Shown here: in pieces, positions 8,648-17,420 of the stretch
Numbering within the stretch: the first letter of the stretch is position 1
How the letters are laid out: the number at the start of each line of letters is the position of its first letter
Assembly: GCA_964530825.1 (NCBI GenBank)
Contig: CAZHCA010000003.1
Coordinates: forward strand, 186,001-250,000
DNA length: 64,000 nucleotides
Origin: CAZHCA01 sp964530825
GTDB lineage: Bacteria > Bacteroidota > Bacteroidia > Chitinophagales > Saprospiraceae
Direction of reading: 5' to 3'
Notes under the pieces: generated by a model
What the model saw: the letters and a program-made list of their open reading frames with translations, nothing else
Told to the model about the DNA's origin: nothing
The model's database searches: none
Position numbers and translations under genes: made by a program

Positions 8648-10672
8648 CTACACGGCAGTCTTGAGCTTTTCTTTAAGCGCATACAACTCATCGCGATATT
8701 GGGCGGCCGAGATAAAGTCCAGCTCTTTAGCCGCCTTTTTCATTTTGCGCTCCGCATCGTCGATCATCTTCTCGATCTTGTCGCGATCCAAATATTCCAG
8801 AACCGGATCGGCTGCCAGAGATGGCGCTTCCGGTTCAATATAGGCTCTCTGCTGATTGCCCCGGATATCGAGAATAGTCTTTTTGGCCAGTATCTCCTCC
8901 CGCGATCGCTTGGTCGTTTTCGGGACGATTCCGTGCTCCTCATTATAAGCCATCTGAATGGACCGGCGCCGGTTGGTCTCGTCTATGGTTTGCTGCATAG
9001 CATCGGTGACCGTGTCGGCATAAAAAATCACCAGGCCGTTCACATTGCGGGCAGCACGACCAGCAGTTTGGGTAAGGGAGCGATCATTACGCAAGAATCC
9101 TTCCTTGTCAGCATCTAGGATAGCAACCAAGGAAACCTCCGGCAGATCGAGCCCTTCGCGCAGCAGGTTCACACCTACCAGTACGTCAAACTCCCCTAAA
9201 CGCAAATCACGAAGGATTTCGACCCGTTCCATGGTATCGACTTCGGAATGAATATAGCGCACCTTTACGCGTAGGGAGCTAAGGTATTTGGTCAGCTCTT
9301 CCGCCATACGCTTGGTAAGCGTCGTAACCAAGATGCGATCCTCCCGCTTGATCCGTTCGTCAATTTCTTCCAGCAAATCGTCAATTTGATTGATGCTGGG
9401 CCGCACCTCAATGGGTGGATCCAACAGTCCGGTAGGTCGAATCAGTTGTTCGACGATCAAACCGCCGGTTTGCTCGAGTTCGTAATCGCCCGGGGTTGCA
9501 CTTACGTAAATCACCTGATTGATAAGGGATTCGAATTCCGAAAAATTCAGCGGCCGGTTGTCCATGGCCGAGGGCAACCGGAAGCCATGGCTGACCAGGC
9601 TGAGCTTACGGGCGCGATCCCCTCCGTACATGCCGCGTACCTGCGGCACAGTCACGTGACTTTCATCGATCACCATGAGATAATCGTCCGGGAAATAGTC
9701 GAGCAAACAAAAGGGTCGCGTCCCGGGGTTTCGACCGTCGAAAAAACGCGAATAGTTTTCCACCCCATTACAATACCCCAACTCCTTGAGCATTTCCAGG
9801 TCAAAAGTAGTACGCTCTCGGATGCGCTTAGCTTCCAGTAGGCGATGTTCTTTCTCGAAATATTTTTCTTGTTCGTGCAGTTCGTCTTCAATTTGGTTGA
9901 TGATCCCGTGCAGACGGTCCCGGGGGGCGATATACAAGTTAGCGGGAAAAATCGCGGCATTGCGCATGCGTTCAATACGCTTGCCAGTTTCGACGTCGAT
10001 TTGCTCGATATCTTCGATCTCGTCACCAAAAAAGGTGATCCGGTAGCCATAATCGACATACGGCAAATTGATATCGACCGTGTCACCTCTCACGCGAAAG
10101 GTCGCGCGTCGGAAGTCGGTTTCGGTGCGGGAATACAGGCTTTCTACAAGGCTGTACAGAAAGGAATTGCGAGATACGATCTGTCCCTTTTCAATGCGGA
10201 TGATTCCGCTTTTGTAATCTTCCGGATTACCCATACCATAGATACAGGACACCGAAGCAACAATGATCACATCGCGACGCCCGGAGAGCAGGGATGAAGT
10301 GGCTCGCAAGCGCAGTTTATCAACCTCCTCATTGATAGAGAGATCTTTTTCAATGTAGGTATCGCTGGTAGCGATATAAGCTTCCGGCTGGTAATAATCG
10401 TAATAGGAGACGAAGTATTCTACGGCGTTTTTGGGAAAAAACTCTCTGAACTCCCCGTACAACTGGGCGGTCAGCGTTTTGTTGTGCGTGAGGACAAGGG
10501 CCGGCCGGTCGAGCTGAGCGATCACATTGGCCATGGTAAAAGTCTTACCGGAGCCCGTCACGCCGAGCAACACCTGCGCCCTTTCGTCTTGTTCGACGCC
10601 CTCGACCAGTTGCTCAATTGCCTGGGGTTGGTCGCCGGTAGGTTGGAAAGGAGAAATTAATTCAAAGCCCAT
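8648..10672 (-). CDS. uvrB: Excinuclease ABC subunit UvrB
   Basis: Damage-verification helicase-like subunit of nucleotide excision repair that hands DNA from UvrA to UvrC. The 674-residue length is normal. Walker A GVTGSGKT is at 37-44, followed by the damage-probing beta-hairpin region rich in aromatic residues (SYYDYYQPEAY, about 89-99). The IDESHVT motif is near 334, the helicase motif VGVNLLREGLDLPE and the QTAGRAARN motif VI follow, and a C-terminal UVR domain (about 630-665) mediates UvrC contact. It lies 65 bp downstream of the adenylate cyclase gene on the same strand. I see no promoter element or LexA-like box upstream that I would trust. Confidence 0.98.
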   Translation of the reverse strand: MGFELISPFQPTGDQPQAIEQLVEGVEQDERAQVLLGVTGSGKTFTMANVIAQLDRPALVLTHNKTLTAQLYGEFREFFPKNAVEYFVSYYDYYQPEAYIATSDTYIEKDLSINEEVDKLRLRATSSLLSGRRDVIIVASVSCIYGMGNPEDYKSGIIRIEKGQIVSRNSFLYSLVESLYSRTETDFRRATFRVRGDTVDINLPYVDYGYRITFFGDEIEDIEQIDVETGKRIERMRNAAIFPANLYIAPRDRLHGIINQIEDELHEQEKYFEKEHRLLEAKRIRERTTFDLEMLKELGYCNGVENYSRFFDGRNPGTRPFCLLDYFPDDYLMVIDESHVTVPQVRGMYGGDRARKLSLVSHGFRLPSAMDNRPLNFSEFESLINQVIYVSATPGDYELEQTGGLIVEQLIRPTGLLDPPIEVRPSINQIDDLLEEIDERIKREDRILVTTLTKRMAEELTKYLSSLRVKVRYIHSEVDTMERVEILRDLRLGEFDVLVGVNLLREGLDLPEVSLVAILDADKEGFLRNDRSLTQTAGRAARNVNGLVIFYADTVTDAMQQTIDETNRRRSIQMAYNEEHGIVPKTTKRSREEILAKKTILDIRGNQQRAYIEPEAPSLAADPVLEYLDRDKIEKMIDDAERKMKKAAKELDFISAAQYRDELYALKEKLKTAV

Positions 10673-10737
10673 AGCTTAGATTCTAGTCAGGAAAGCGAAT
10701 ACGCACTACCCTAACATTCGATGCGGCACCCTGGTTG

Positions 10738-12378
10738 TTACGCCGGCACGGCGTTCAGTTCTTTCTCGACGAAATACATATCAATGGCGCCTTTGTTCTT
10801 GGCCTGCACTTTACCCCGGTAGGCACAGTTGAATTTGTACTTGATCAAGCCGTAGGTGCTCTCCGAAATATTAACCCGTCCGGCCTGCCCGTTAGCCTCC
10901 ATGCGCGCAGCTATATTGACGGTATCGCCCCAGATATCGTAGGCAAACTTCTGGTGCCCCACGACCCCGGCTACCACCGGACCGGTGTGGATGCCGATGC
11001 GCGCCTCGAAGAATGGTTTACCGGCCAGGATTTGATCGCGCCGGTGCTGTTCCAGGTACTCCTGCATTTCGATCGCTACCCGGATAATATTGAAGGGGAT
11101 CGACTTGCGATCCGAAAGCCCGCTGGCACACATGTAGGCATCGCCGATCGTCTTTATTTTTTCCACGTCCGGATACTTTGCCAGGATGGAATCGAAAGCT
11201 TTAAAGCAGGTGTCGAGTTCGGCTACAAGCTCTTCGGGTGTAAGCCGTTCGGAAATATGGGTAAAATTGATGAAGTCGGAGAATAAGACACTGGCTTCAT
11301 CATAACGCCTTGCTGCGGCCCTGCCATTAGCTTTAAGCTCTTCAGCAATGGGTTGGGGCAAAATGTTGAGAAGTAAGTTTTCCGAACGCTCCCGTTCCTC
11401 CTCGATAATGTTGTTCTTTTCTCCAAGAATGCGCGCCGAGCGTTTTTTAGCACGGAAGCGTCCGTACAATAAAAGGGCCAGCAGCAAAAGGGAAACGGTC
11501 ACCACCGCACTCATGCGAATGAGTGCATTTCGGCGCTGGAGGGCCATGCGCTGACTGGCAACTTCGTTTTGCGCCTCGGCCAAAGCCAACCGTTTTTCCA
11601 GGGTATCGCGGGAAAGCTTTTTCACTTCTACTTCGCGCTGCTTGGCAATTGCTTCCACCTGCTGCTTTTCCTCCGAAACCGTAGCCAGCTGTTGCTGCGT
11701 CTGTTTTGCTTGCTCTTCAATGCTTTCATTTTTGCGTACCAACTGCTCCTGACGCGTTTGCAGTCGATTTTTTTCTACACTCAGCTGGTCCCGTTCGGTA
11801 CTCAAAGATGAGATTTCCTCCTGAAGTTGCTCTTTTTCCGCCTCCAGGGCTGCTTGTTCGTTCTGTAGTTTGAAGCGCAGCTGATTATAGCGATCCACCA
11901 GCTCGCTGATACTCTGCCCTCGGTCACTGAAGTACTTAAAAGCCTCCTGGTTGATCTCATAAGCTCGGCGGTAATTGCGGTCGCGGGTAGCCAGACTGCT
12001 TCTTTTTTGAGTGCCTCGGATTAACAAATCAAAATCTTCGGCCTTCTTGGCATAACCGATCACCACTTTGAGCCAGTCATCCTGTTTGCGCTGATTACCA
12101 TTGGAGCGATAAAATTCTGACAAAAAGTAGGCCGACTGCGCACCCATGCCATAGTTGCCGCTTTTATCTGCGAGATTGAAAGCTGCCTTGGCAAACCGTT
12201 CGGACTCGACCTCGTTGCGTTCCCGCAAGTACTGCTTGGCCAATTGTAGAGCAAGGCTTATTTTTTCTTCCTGACTCTCCGTCGATTTAAACTGGCGCAA
12301 CAGCTCTTCCGAACTTTGGCCCCAAAGTGCAGTCCCACACCAGGCGGATACCAAAAGAAGTAGTATGACTTTTTTCAT
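10738..12378 (-). CDS. Membrane-bound class III adenylate cyclase with periplasmic solenoid and coiled coil
   Basis: Predicted cAMP-producing enzyme of 546 residues. Residues 1-20 are a signal peptide (ending ALWGQ). Residues 25-165 look like TPR-type helical repeats, 170-275 are a long heptad-like coiled coil rich in Glu, Gln and Arg, and one membrane helix spans about 287-307. The cyclase homology domain fills about 350-525. Catalytic residues are present: the metal Asp of FSDF (about 362), KIKTIGDAY (about 405-413) with the Lys expected for adenine and the second metal Asp, and DIWGDTVNIAARM (about 478-490) with the adenine Asp and the transition-state Asn and Arg. The topology suggests a periplasmic sensor driving cytoplasmic cAMP synthesis. 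A TACTTTTG element on the minus strand (12405-12412) could be its -7 box. Confidence 0.9.
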   Translation of the reverse strand: MKKVILLLLVSAWCGTALWGQSSEELLRQFKSTESQEEKISLALQLAKQYLRERNEVESERFAKAAFNLADKSGNYGMGAQSAYFLSEFYRSNGNQRKQDDWLKVVIGYAKKAEDFDLLIRGTQKRSSLATRDRNYRRAYEINQEAFKYFSDRGQSISELVDRYNQLRFKLQNEQAALEAEKEQLQEEISSLSTERDQLSVEKNRLQTRQEQLVRKNESIEEQAKQTQQQLATVSEEKQQVEAIAKQREVEVKKLSRDTLEKRLALAEAQNEVASQRMALQRRNALIRMSAVVTVSLLLLALLLYGRFRAKKRSARILGEKNNIIEEERERSENLLLNILPQPIAEELKANGRAAARRYDEASVLFSDFINFTHISERLTPEELVAELDTCFKAFDSILAKYPDVEKIKTIGDAYMCASGLSDRKSIPFNIIRVAIEMQEYLEQHRRDQILAGKPFFEARIGIHTGPVVAGVVGHQKFAYDIWGDTVNIAARMEANGQAGRVNISESTYGLIKYKFNCAYRGKVQAKNKGAIDMYFVEKELNAVPA

Positions 12379-12511
12379 TCTTAATGACCCTTTTTTCTAT
12401 AATGCAAAAGTAAGCGAAAGTAACATCATATCTTAATTTCTATCAACTATTCCCCCATGGCGTTTCCCCAAGGCTCACAAACCTTTACAAATCGAGCTTT
12501 GTTAGGGGAAT

Positions 12512-13276
12512 ATGAAAAAGGAAAACGTCGTTACCCTTACTTTTTTCCATTTTAAAACAACGGCTCAGAAATGGTGGGCATTGCGTCAGATGGGGCTAGC
12601 TAGAAAGCCCCTGAGAAGTGTCCAAGGTTTGAAGTTCGTAAGGCTCATGGGTAGTGGTGCCGGCAACGGCTTCAGTATCAAGCCCGACTTTTCGGTATAC
12701 GGTTTGCTGGCCGTATGGCAGCGCGAGGAAGATGCCATCCGTTTTTTTCGTCGCCATTTATTATTTTCCACTTACCTGAAAAAAGCGGAAGAATACTGGA
12801 CTATATTCATGCATACAGCTAAAGTGCATGGAGCATGGGAAAGTCAAAACCCTTTCCCGGCCAATGTACAATTTAATCCAGAGTCATTAGTGGGTGTGCT
12901 CACCAGGGCAACGATCAAAGCCAAACATTTAGCCCGATTCTGGAAGTTTGTTCCGGGAGTAAGCCAAGCTATGCCGCAACCCGGAGAGCAGGGACTGTTG
13001 TTCAGCAAAGGAATAGGCGAGCTGCCATTAATCCAGCAGGCGACTTTCAGCCTCTGGCAAAACAGCTGGTACATGCAGGCCTATGCCTACCAAGGCGCGC
13101 ACCATCAAGAAGTTATTCGCGAAACGCGACGTCGCCAGTGGTACAGCGAGGAATTATTCGCACGCTTTCACCCGTACGCCACTGAGGGGAGCTGGAAGGG
13201 TACGTTCCCGTTGGCCCATTTTCCAGAGGTCGAACACTTCTCTGCGATAAACACTATCTATGGAACTCAATTATAA
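12512..13276 (+). CDS. Spheroidene monooxygenase-like (CrtA family) protein
   Basis: A 254-residue protein resembling CrtA, the carotenoid 2-ketolase/monooxygenase of purple bacteria. The recognised features are the N-terminal KFVRLMGSGAGNGFS (about 41-55) and, in the C-terminal half, the FSLWQNSWYMQAYAY and WYSEELFARFHPY segments, which are hallmarks of the family. No signal peptide is seen. The ATG start overlaps nothing upstream. Its 3' end overlaps the next gene by 17 bp, so the two are almost certainly translated from one transcript. No other carotenoid gene is in the window, so the substrate is inferred only from the family. CrtA relatives also occur as uncharacterised DUF3291-like monooxygenases, which is the main alternative. 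Confidence 0.75.
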   Translation: MKKENVVTLTFFHFKTTAQKWWALRQMGLARKPLRSVQGLKFVRLMGSGAGNGFSIKPDFSVYGLLAVWQREEDAIRFFRRHLLFSTYLKKAEEYWTIFMHTAKVHGAWESQNPFPANVQFNPESLVGVLTRATIKAKHLARFWKFVPGVSQAMPQPGEQGLLFSKGIGELPLIQQATFSLWQNSWYMQAYAYQGAHHQEVIRETRRRQWYSEELFARFHPYATEGSWKGTFPLAHFPEVEHFSAINTIYGTQL

Positions 13277-14021
13277 AACATTTGGGCAGGGAGAACCGCT
13301 GCTCATTTTACACGGCCTCTTCGGATCGCTCGACAACTGGCAAACTTTGGGCAAACGCCTTAGCGAACACTATTCGGTATACTTGATCGACCAACGCAAC
13401 CATGGGCGCTCCCCTCACCAGGCGCCGATGGATTATCCTATCATGGCCGATGACTTGCGCCAGTTCATGGAACAGCAATTCATCCACCGCGCCAACATCA
13501 TGGGGCATTCTATGGGTGGAAAAACCGCCATGGAGTTTGCCCTTCGCAACCCGGATATGACCGAAAAACTCATTGTCATCGACATCGGACCTAAGGCTTA
13601 TGCAGGTGGACACGAGATGATCTTTAAGGCTCTGCAAGCCGTACGGCTGGAAGAGGTAAAGGATCGGAAATACGCGGAAAACATTTTACAGCAATACATC
13701 GACAATCCGGCTATTCGGCAGTTTTTGCTCAAAAACCTGGCTCGCAGTAAAGCGGGTACGTTTCGCTGGAAAATTAATCTGCCGCTAATCTATGCCCACT
13801 ACGAGGATATCTTAGCCGCCCCTAAAGCTGAGGGAACTTACGAGGGCGCAACCCTTTTCCTGCGCGGGGGTCTTTCCGACTATATTCTTGAAGATGATGA
13901 AGAACAGATCGGGCATTACTTCCCGAATTACGAATTACAAACTGTGGAAAATGCAGGACACTGGGTTCACGCCGAAGCGCCCGATGCCCTGTTTGCTGCC
14001 GTGCGGACTTTTTTAGGATAA
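13260..14021 (+). CDS. Alpha/beta-fold hydrolase (YbfF-like esterase)
   Basis: A 253-residue single-domain hydrolase. The nucleophile elbow GHSMGG places the catalytic Ser at 84. The oxyanion-hole loop HGLFGS is at 18-23, and NAGHWVHAE near 231-239 supplies the catalytic His. An Asp in the GGLSDY segment near 204 is the likely acid. The RNHGRS motif after strand 3 is typical of the YbfF/menaquinone-side esterase group. The start codon lies inside the last codons of the CrtA-like gene (17 bp overlap, different frame), which suggests translational coupling and a shared pathway. The substrate cannot be told from sequence. Confidence 0.88.
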   Translation: MELNYKTFGQGEPLLILHGLFGSLDNWQTLGKRLSEHYSVYLIDQRNHGRSPHQAPMDYPIMADDLRQFMEQQFIHRANIMGHSMGGKTAMEFALRNPDMTEKLIVIDIGPKAYAGGHEMIFKALQAVRLEEVKDRKYAENILQQYIDNPAIRQFLLKNLARSKAGTFRWKINLPLIYAHYEDILAAPKAEGTYEGATLFLRGGLSDYILEDDEEQIGHYFPNYELQTVENAGHWVHAEAPDALFAAVRTFLG

Positions 14022-14155
14022 AGCATGGAATTTGCATCAGGTTTTTACTAAATTTTTGCTTGCTATACCAAGTCCTACCTCTTCAAACGTTTGGAGAAAT
14101 GGGCAGAACACCGGGCCCTTGCGTTTTCCTGCATTTTGATTAAATCTGTGCTACT

Positions 14156-15793
14156 ATGTCAAAGTCATTCATGAAAGGAATGGTACTAGCCATAGCTACC
14201 CTAATAAGCGTAGCAGCTACAGTACCTGGTGACAACCGCCAATTCGAGATCACCAAGAATCTGGAGATCTTTGCCAACCTATATAAAGAACTCAACCACT
14301 ACTACGTTGACGATATCGACCCCGGTAAGCTAATGCGTACGGGCATCGATGCAATGGTTGAGTCCCTTGACCCATACACCAATTACATTTCCGAGTCGCA
14401 GATCGAAGAATACCGGTATGTCACAGAAGGTAAGTACAAAGGTATTGGCGCCAGCAGTATGAAAATCGGCGACTTCGTAACCATCACCGAAATATACGAG
14501 GGCCAGCCAGCCCAAAAAGCGGGTCTTAAAGTCGGAGACCAGATCCTGGCTGTGGACGGCAACGACGCTCGAGGCCGGGACCCTGAGCAACTCAACGAAA
14601 TACTGAGGGGCTTCCCAGGCACATCGGTTACCCTTACCATTCAACGCCCGGGTAAAGAAAAGCCAATCGATCTCTCCGTAACCCGCGAAGAGGTGAATAT
14701 TCCGAATGTGCCAAACGCCCAAATTATCGAAGGCGATATCGCCTACATTACCCTAAAAACCTTCACCCGCAATGCCGGTCGTAATGTAGGCAAGGCACTG
14801 GAAGATTTGAAAAACCAAAACCCCGATATCAAAGGCGTGATCTTCGACCTGCGTGGCAATGGTGGTGGTTTGTTGAGTGAGGCAGTAAATGTGTCAAATG
14901 TTTTTATTCCGGGTGGTGAGTTGATTGTGACCACTAAAGGCAAAGTCAAAGATTGGGACCGCAGTTTCGACACGCGGGGACCGGCGGTAGATGAGAAGAT
15001 CCCTCTTGCAGTAGTTATCGACGAGCGCTCCGCCTCGGCTTCGGAAATCGTATGTGGCGTGATGCAGGATTACGACCGGGGCGTACTGGTCGGGCAGCGT
15101 ACCTTTGGCAAGGGGCTAGTCCAAAACACAAAGGATATCGGCTACAACTCCAAACTCAAACTTACTACCGCTAAGTACTATATCCCCAGCGGTCGCTGTA
15201 TCCAGAGCGTCGAATACAATGAAGGTAAACCGGTAGATATTGCCGATGAATTGCGCACTCCTTTTAAGACCCGTAGCGGCCGTACTGTACTCGATGGTGG
15301 AGGCGTGAAGCCCGATATCGTCATCAAACACCCGAGCGATATTCCGGTCATCAAGGACTTGGTAGACCAGCATATCATCTTCGACTTCGTGACGCAGTAC
15401 TGCATGGATAAGGAAACCGTAGCGCCAATTGAAGAGCTTGCGTTCGAAGATTTCAATCAGTTTACGGCTTACCTGGAGGAGCGCGACTTCCGGTTCGACA
15501 CCAAGAGCGAGCGCCTGCTGAATAAACTTCAGGACGCAGCTGCTAAAGAAGGATTTGAATTAGACCAAGATATCAGGGCAATGGAAGCTGCCATTGAGGC
15601 AGAAAAACGGGAAGCGGTCAATACTTACCGCCAGGAAATAACCAACTTGATTGAGAAGGAAATTGCCAGCCGTTATTATTTCCAGGACGGGGAGATACAG
15701 ATCGGCCTGCGCAACGATAAGGAAATCCAAGCTGCAATTAAAGTGTTACGCAATCGGGAGCAATATCAGAACATCCTGGGCAATAAAAAATAA
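14156..15793 (+). CDS. S41 family C-terminal processing peptidase (CtpA/Prc)
   Basis: Periplasmic or outer-face serine protease of 545 residues that trims C-termini of envelope proteins. Residues 1-22 form a signal/anchor segment, a PDZ domain covers about 95-180 (GQPAQKAGLKVGD), and the tail-specific protease core follows with RGNGGGLLSEA, SASASE (catalytic Ser about 293-296) and GKGLVQ (general-base Lys about 319). The C-terminal roughly 130 residues are helical and charged, an extension often seen in Bacteroidota homologues. It starts 134 bp after the hydrolase gene and ends at a hairpin shared with convergent cysS. Confidence 0.94.
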   Translation: MSKSFMKGMVLAIATLISVAATVPGDNRQFEITKNLEIFANLYKELNHYYVDDIDPGKLMRTGIDAMVESLDPYTNYISESQIEEYRYVTEGKYKGIGASSMKIGDFVTITEIYEGQPAQKAGLKVGDQILAVDGNDARGRDPEQLNEILRGFPGTSVTLTIQRPGKEKPIDLSVTREEVNIPNVPNAQIIEGDIAYITLKTFTRNAGRNVGKALEDLKNQNPDIKGVIFDLRGNGGGLLSEAVNVSNVFIPGGELIVTTKGKVKDWDRSFDTRGPAVDEKIPLAVVIDERSASASEIVCGVMQDYDRGVLVGQRTFGKGLVQNTKDIGYNSKLKLTTAKYYIPSGRCIQSVEYNEGKPVDIADELRTPFKTRSGRTVLDGGGVKPDIVIKHPSDIPVIKDLVDQHIIFDFVTQYCMDKETVAPIEELAFEDFNQFTAYLEERDFRFDTKSERLLNKLQDAAAKEGFELDQDIRAMEAAIEAEKREAVNTYRQEITNLIEKEIASRYYFQDGEIQIGLRNDKEIQAAIKVLRNREQYQNILGNKK

Positions 15794-15805
15794 TCTACGT
15801 TCAAT

Positions 15806-15830
15806 ACGGCGGGGTCTCGAGGCCCCCCGT
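15806..15830. terminator. Bidirectional terminator between the S41 peptidase gene and cysS
   Basis: ACGG-c-GGGG (15806-15814) pairs with CCCC-CCGT (15823-15830) with one bulged C, around a CTCGAG-containing loop. It fills the 41 bp gap between two converging genes. The plus strand continues TTTCCC, a short U-tract. GC-rich stem and position make it a likely shared terminator. Confidence 0.75.
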
Positions 15831-15834
15831 TTCC

Positions 15835-17349
15835 CTAGATTTCAATTACCCAGGTTGTACCCTCCTTGCTATCTTTCAGTACGACGCCTTTTTCTTTGAG
15901 CGCGTCGCGGATCTTATCGGAAGTTGCATAGTCCTTATTAGCACGAGCATCCTGACGCATTTCAATCAGCAATCGTATGAGTTCGTCCAGTAACTCTCCT
16001 TGCCCATTGCTTCCGCCTGCCATCTCATCGCGCAAACCAAAAATATCGAATAGGTACTGCTGAAAAAAGGTTTTCCATTTCGCAAGCGTTTCGGCCGAAA
16101 GGGTTTTAGCATCCAGATGGCCATCCTGGATAGCGTTGGCTTTAGACACCAGATCAAAAACCCGCGACAGGGCTTTAGGGGTGTTAAAATCGTCGTTCAT
16201 ATCCGCTTCTGCCAGCAGCATTTGCTCGCGCACAGCCCGGTCCAGCTCGCTGGCTTCTGCTCCGGGGGTGGCCTCTAACTGCTGTACGATCTTGTTGCCC
16301 TCCATGAGCCGGCGGTACCCTTTTTCGGCGGCTTGCAAAGCCTCGTCGTTGAGGTCAAGCGTGCTGCGATAGTGGGTCTGCAGCATGAAGAAACGGACCA
16401 CCATCGGGCTGTAGCCCTTACTGATGTGAGGATTTTCGCCGGTGAATAACTGCTTAGGTGAGATGGAATTACCGTCGCTCTTCGACATTTTTTTGCCGTT
16501 CAGTAGGAGCATATTACCGTGCATCCAGTACTTGGCAGGGGAGCATTTACACACGCCGTAATTCTGGGCGATTTCATTTTCGTGGTGCGGAAATTTAAGA
16601 TCGTTACCGCCCCCGTGGATGTCGAAAGTTTCTCCCAAATATTTGGTACTCATTGTGGAGCACTCCAGGTGCCAACCTGGGAAGCCTTCTGACCAGGGAG
16701 AAGGCCACCGCATCAGGTGGCTGGGATCCGCCTTGATCCAGATAGCGAAATCGGAAGGGTGTCGCTTTTCACCCTGGTTTTTAAGATCGTCCCGCGATTC
16801 GGCGATAAGGTCTTCAACTTTACGACCGGAAAGCTGGCCGTACATACCGCTTTCTTGCACCATTTTCATGGTATCGAAGTAGACTGAGCCGTTAACCTCA
16901 TAGGCAAACCCATTATCGAGGATTTGCTGCACCATGCTTATTTGCTCTAGGATATGCCCGGTAGCGCTGGGCTCAATATTGGGGCGCAGTACATTGAAGG
17001 AGTCCATCATAGCATGGAATCCATTCGTATAGCGCTGCACGATCTCCATGGGTTCCAGCTGCTCCAGGCGGGCTTTTTTTCCGATTTTATCCTCAGCTCC
17101 GGTGTCTACATCACCCTCCAAATGCCCAACATCTGTGATGTTGCGCACGTAACGCACTTTGTATCCCAGATACATCAAGTAGCGATACACAATATCAAAA
17201 CTTATAAACGTCCGGCAATTGCCCAAGTGTACATCGCTGTAGACCGTCGGACCGCAGACGTACATACCGACGATGCGGTCGTTAATCGGCTCGAACTTTT
17301 CTTTCTGACGCGTTAGGCTATTGTGTATGGTCAACTTTGATCCTTCCAT
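15835..17349 (-). CDS. cysS: Cysteinyl-tRNA synthetase
   Basis: Class I aminoacyl-tRNA synthetase that charges tRNA-Cys. The 504-residue protein has the zinc/substrate cysteine of YVCGPTVY at 32, the HIGH-type motif HLGN at 41-44, a second zinc-ligand region (HLECSTMS near 227-234, then HHENE), the KMSKS loop near 284-288, and a C-terminal helical anticodon-binding domain. Its own promoter lies within the 71 bp gap before it and overlaps the 3' end of the upstream gene on the same strand. Confidence 0.98.
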   Translation of the reverse strand: MEGSKLTIHNSLTRQKEKFEPINDRIVGMYVCGPTVYSDVHLGNCRTFISFDIVYRYLMYLGYKVRYVRNITDVGHLEGDVDTGAEDKIGKKARLEQLEPMEIVQRYTNGFHAMMDSFNVLRPNIEPSATGHILEQISMVQQILDNGFAYEVNGSVYFDTMKMVQESGMYGQLSGRKVEDLIAESRDDLKNQGEKRHPSDFAIWIKADPSHLMRWPSPWSEGFPGWHLECSTMSTKYLGETFDIHGGGNDLKFPHHENEIAQNYGVCKCSPAKYWMHGNMLLLNGKKMSKSDGNSISPKQLFTGENPHISKGYSPMVVRFFMLQTHYRSTLDLNDEALQAAEKGYRRLMEGNKIVQQLEATPGAEASELDRAVREQMLLAEADMNDDFNTPKALSRVFDLVSKANAIQDGHLDAKTLSAETLAKWKTFFQQYLFDIFGLRDEMAGGSNGQGELLDELIRLLIEMRQDARANKDYATSDKIRDALKEKGVVLKDSKEGTTWVIEI

Positions 17350-17371
17350 GGGAGCGGGGTTTTTTCCGTCG

Positions 17372-17402
17372 CAAAAATAAGCAGCTCGCCGGCCCTATTC
17401 AA
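17372..17402 (-). promoter_or_regulatory. Bacteroidota-type promoter for cysS
   Basis: On the minus strand a TTG (plus coordinates 17400-17402) is followed after exactly 20 bases by TATTTTTG (17372-17379), matching the -33 TTG and -7 TAnnTTTG elements of the Bacteroidota primary sigma factor. The -7 element ends 22 bases before the cysS ATG, so the leader would be short. Confidence 0.7.
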
Positions 17403-17420
17403 ATCAATTTTCCAGACCAG

